DNA from: Mycteria americana
Lineage: Eukaryota; Chordata; Aves; Ciconiiformes; Ciconiidae
Reading direction: 5' to 3'
NCBI RefSeq assembly: GCF_035582795.1
Contig: NC_134369.1
Coordinates: 55,676,001 to 55,740,000, forward strand
Length of the DNA stretch: 64,000 nucleotides
Below, in pieces: positions 30,273-64,000 of the stretch. Numbering within the stretch: position 1 is the stretch's first letter; every line of letters begins with the position of its first letter. The position numbers were made by a program, and so were the translations under genes. Below the pieces are notes generated by a model. It ran no database searches, was not told the DNA's origin, and saw nothing but the letters and a program-made list of their open reading frames with translations.

Positions 30273-33200
30273 GCACATTGTATCTTGTCTGTACAATACG
30301 TAAGGGTTTACCCTGTAAACCATACTCAAGGATACAGTTAAAATGCAATTAAGATGACCGAGCCATGTTTAATACAATATACACACAGCACTATTGGGAT
30401 GTGGACAAATGGTATTAAAGTTAAGAAAAAAAACCCCATAAGCCCAGAGAAAAATCTAGAACGGAACACTGTTTCGTAACATCATTTTTTCCCATCTCTT
30501 AACTCATACCCAGTTTTTTTTTTTTATAGCCATCAAATTCTCACAATCCCACTATTTCCTTTTTTTTCCCTGAAATATATTTCAAGATTCCCATGAATAC
30601 AAAAGTGAAAGTCACTGGCCAAGAGCATACCCACCACTGTCCCCAACTCACCTACTTCCTGACTACTTCCAACTTCCATGAATATATCATCTAATTGTAG
30701 ACATGTCCTGTCAGGCCACAAGCATGAGATCTCTGGGAAGACAACTAACCATCTAACTACACATTAGACAGCATTAAAAGATGTGCAGCTTAATATTTTA
30801 CCAGTCCTTTAGAACTTCATAAAAATATAAAAAGTTCAAAAATATTCCTATTTCCATTGTTATTTTGACCAAACCCAGTAACATAAGGATAGTATTTCTT
30901 CTGTTAAATGTAATGCTTCAAGTACTGAAAGCCCAAAATTCAAGATTCCTACAAGTATTATGGAAGTATCTGAAAGTTTAGAAGACTGCACCATCAAACA
31001 TCAAAAGATCAAGCACTCAATAGCTGCAAGCTATTGAGCTAATAGCAACCAAAAAAAAAAAAAAAAATCAACAAAAAATGTTCCTTCAACCAACTCAGAA
31101 AAATTACTTCCTAAGATAGAGCCTGGAAGACATGAAGGCAACTATATGGATAAATTTTGAGAGCTTTATGCTCAATGAAAGTCTGACAGATTGGGAAGGA
31201 TTTAAATTCAGGCTAATTAAGAAAACCTGCAAAATTACAGATTTCCTTGTCACGATGTCTGGTCTGAAACCACAGTTGCAAAAATCAAGTTTCAAACAGG
31301 TCGTTGAGACAGCATGGGGACTCTCATACTGCAGCAGAAGACTGTATCTAGTCTTGTAGTGACCAACCGCTCAACTCTTGCACTCTCTGTAAAATTTATT
31401 GCTGAGAATTGCCCTGTCACAGACATTTCAAACACATTGTAAAAACTCAACCTTGGAAAGTGATTTCAAATGAACTTTTTGAGGAAGAGATGGCTAATTA
31501 TTTTTCCCTAATGCACACTTCTATTTAAATCTGAAATTACTACTATGTATTAATAAAGTCCAAGCACAAAAGCTTTGACATTTGTAGTTAGCATAGAATC
31601 TGCCATGCAACCCACAATTTTCAGAACAAAGTGCTAATCTAGACTTGGGTGTGATCACATATGATCCAGCCTCAGATTTTCATTTCTCTTATTTCTATTT
31701 GTATGCGATACATTAATATGTAACATCACAATTGTTGCAACACTGGTGCTTTGCATGTCCAAAAGGAAATCAACTCTTGAAAATATATGTAAGAAGGGGT
31801 CTCTTGTTTTCAAAGGAACTGAATAAACTCCTCTTCACAGGAAGCACTGCTGTGCAATCAAAGCCATCTTCCGTAAAAGCAATAAGGAAGCAGGATATAA
31901 CATTCACTTTCAAATTAATAACTAATATTATTTAGATTTTTTGAAAAAGGGGAAAGAATGTAGTCATTGAGTTAGACCCACAGTTTAATTGCTGTTTTTC
32001 AATTGAGTATGAGAATAAATTTCAAAAGATGGTATCCTTGTAAAGAGTTTATTCTACAACCATCTTTAATTCACTAAAACTGGTATTCCAAAGGGAATCA
32101 GAGGTTTTACAAAAATACCACTAATGCCATTTTCCTTCAGCTTTAATTATTTCTTTTTTATTTTTGTAAGTCAAATGAGTCAATATATTGGTATTCCTAA
32201 GTCATCCATCTTGCATTTTGATGAGTTAGTCTACCATCATTGTTCTCAGTTACGAAATTTCAAAGTCTCTTTGGAATACTAATTTCATATTTATAGGTTT
32301 CAATTTTTTTATTCCATCCTATTTCCCTGAATTTTTTCCTCAAGACAGTTGCTGATGTAAAATTTAATATAAAATATTTAGTCACAAAATAGTATTGCTT
32401 TTATGCACATTGTGGTAAGATTTTTTTTTCCCAATAAAAACTATACCATCTTCCATAAAATCCTAAACATATTAAGAACTGTGATGCAGAACAAAATTAC
32501 ACAGGGTGAAACAGGTACCAGCACAACAGTGAGATTATATTACATCAAAAAATTTTAATGGTCCCAAATATATACTCAACAACTAAGCATACACTCAGGG
32601 GGGCAAAAAAAATTATGACACAAAAGTGACCACATCTAGAATTCCACTCAATCTTTAATCAAGAAGGGACAAACAAATCCCCCACCTCCAAAAAAAATTC
32701 TGCAGTTTAAAGGGCAAAGGGAACAGATTAAAAAAAAAAAAAAAAAAAAGAGGAAACTTTATATTCAGCCCTCCCCCATAGAGGTTTTTAAAACCTGTTG
32801 TAGCTTGACTAAAATGTTCAGAATGTACGATTTCAAAGGCAGGTCTCTTTTATACAAAGAAACTGCTGGCATTCTTAACTAGTGAAGAATTATGGCAAAA
32901 GCCACCTTTTCTTCAGAAGTCTCATACATGGTCCAAGAAAGCATATTCTGATTGTAGCAACTGACCAGCCAATCCAGAGTTCCACTAACAAAACTCCTGC
33001 CCTGTTGGCTTTTTTTGTTTGGTTTTTTTTTCTTTTTTTTTTTTTTTTTATTTTGTTTTCCATTTCCTTCCCTGAGAAAAGGGCAATGTGTGGTCCAAGC
33101 TGGAGAGCTCAAAGGCGTAAGTCTTTCCCCTAAACAAAGTATTTCCCCTTCTTCTGCTCCTTTGAATTGGCACTTGATTGGCAGAAATCCATTTGTACAG

Positions 33201-33315
33201 GTTGATCTGTGTCACACACAGTAATTCACAAAAGATTGCTGCTTTGCTGTGGGTTTGTTTTGTTTTTGGAAAAAATATCCTTCCCCCAACTGGTAATGTT
33301 CTTCAGCAGTTGCCA
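30273..33315 (-). other. PPP4R3A 3' UTR and downstream sequence
   Basis: Sequence downstream of the PPP4R3A stop codon on the minus strand. The 3' UTR must start at 33315, but its end is not fixed. Minus-strand AATAAA hexamers occur at 33047-33052 (in an A-rich tract), 32157-32162, 32048-32053 and 31395-31400. Long A runs on the plus strand lie at 32730-32749 and 31051-31067, and a T-rich tract at 33011-33050. No other gene is seen. Confidence 0.6.
32048..32162 (-). terminator. Candidate PPP4R3A polyadenylation signals
   Basis: Two minus-strand AATAAA hexamers, at 32157-32162 and 32048-32053, lie 1.15 and 1.26 kb after the stop codon, a plausible 3' UTR length. Choice between them and 31395-31400 needs transcript ends. 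Confidence 0.35.

Positions 33316-64000
<30,685 letters not shown>

Overview
The window is vertebrate nuclear DNA, almost certainly from a bird. It contains spliced exons, CpG-island promoters, a CR1 non-LTR retrotransposon with the typical (ATTCTGTG)n-like 3' end, and two solo LTRs of one endogenous-retrovirus family bounded by TG...CA ends and 5-bp target-site duplications. These two repeat classes in genes with fairly compact introns suit an avian, probably neoavian, genome. The species cannot be named from the sequence alone.

Two protein-coding genes are present, both on the minus strand and head to tail, so gene order runs right to left. At the right, 33.3-59.5 kb holds thirteen coding exons of PPP4R3A (SMEK1), the substrate-directing regulatory subunit of protein phosphatase 4. 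The exons join in frame into 755 codons plus stop; only about the first 66 residues (start of the EVH1/RanBP1-like domain) lie beyond 64 kb. At the left, 8.0-17.6 kb holds the first three coding exons (90 codons) of CCDC88C (DAPLE), the Dishevelled-binding Galpha-i activator; the rest of the gene lies left of position 1. The same neighbours in the same orientation are known from human chromosome 14q32, which supports both calls.

Layout: 1-7,978 CCDC88C intron 3 (partial); 7,979-8,087 exon 3; 8,088-17,274 intron 2 with an antisense solo LTR (9,690-10,268) and a GC-rich patch; 17,275-17,563 exons 2 and 1; about 17.0-18.55 kb the CpG-island promoter; 18.6-33.3 kb intergenic sequence with a short tandem repeat, a second small CpG island carrying a CTCF-like motif, a pair of inverted POU octamers, a 5'-truncated CR1 with an open reverse-transcriptase C-terminus, and the PPP4R3A 3' UTR; 33.3-59.5 kb PPP4R3A, whose 9.4-kb intron 4 holds a second solo LTR in sense orientation 187 bp before exon 5; 59.5-64 kb PPP4R3A intron 2 (partial).

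The two proteins do not share a pathway step that this sequence reveals; their adjacency is conserved synteny, not an operon. I found no new protein system. The observations most worth checking are cis-regulatory: the sense LTR beside exon 5, the CTCF-like and octamer motifs upstream of CCDC88C, the CRE-TATA pair in the first LTR, and a GC-rich insert in PPP4R3A intron 4.
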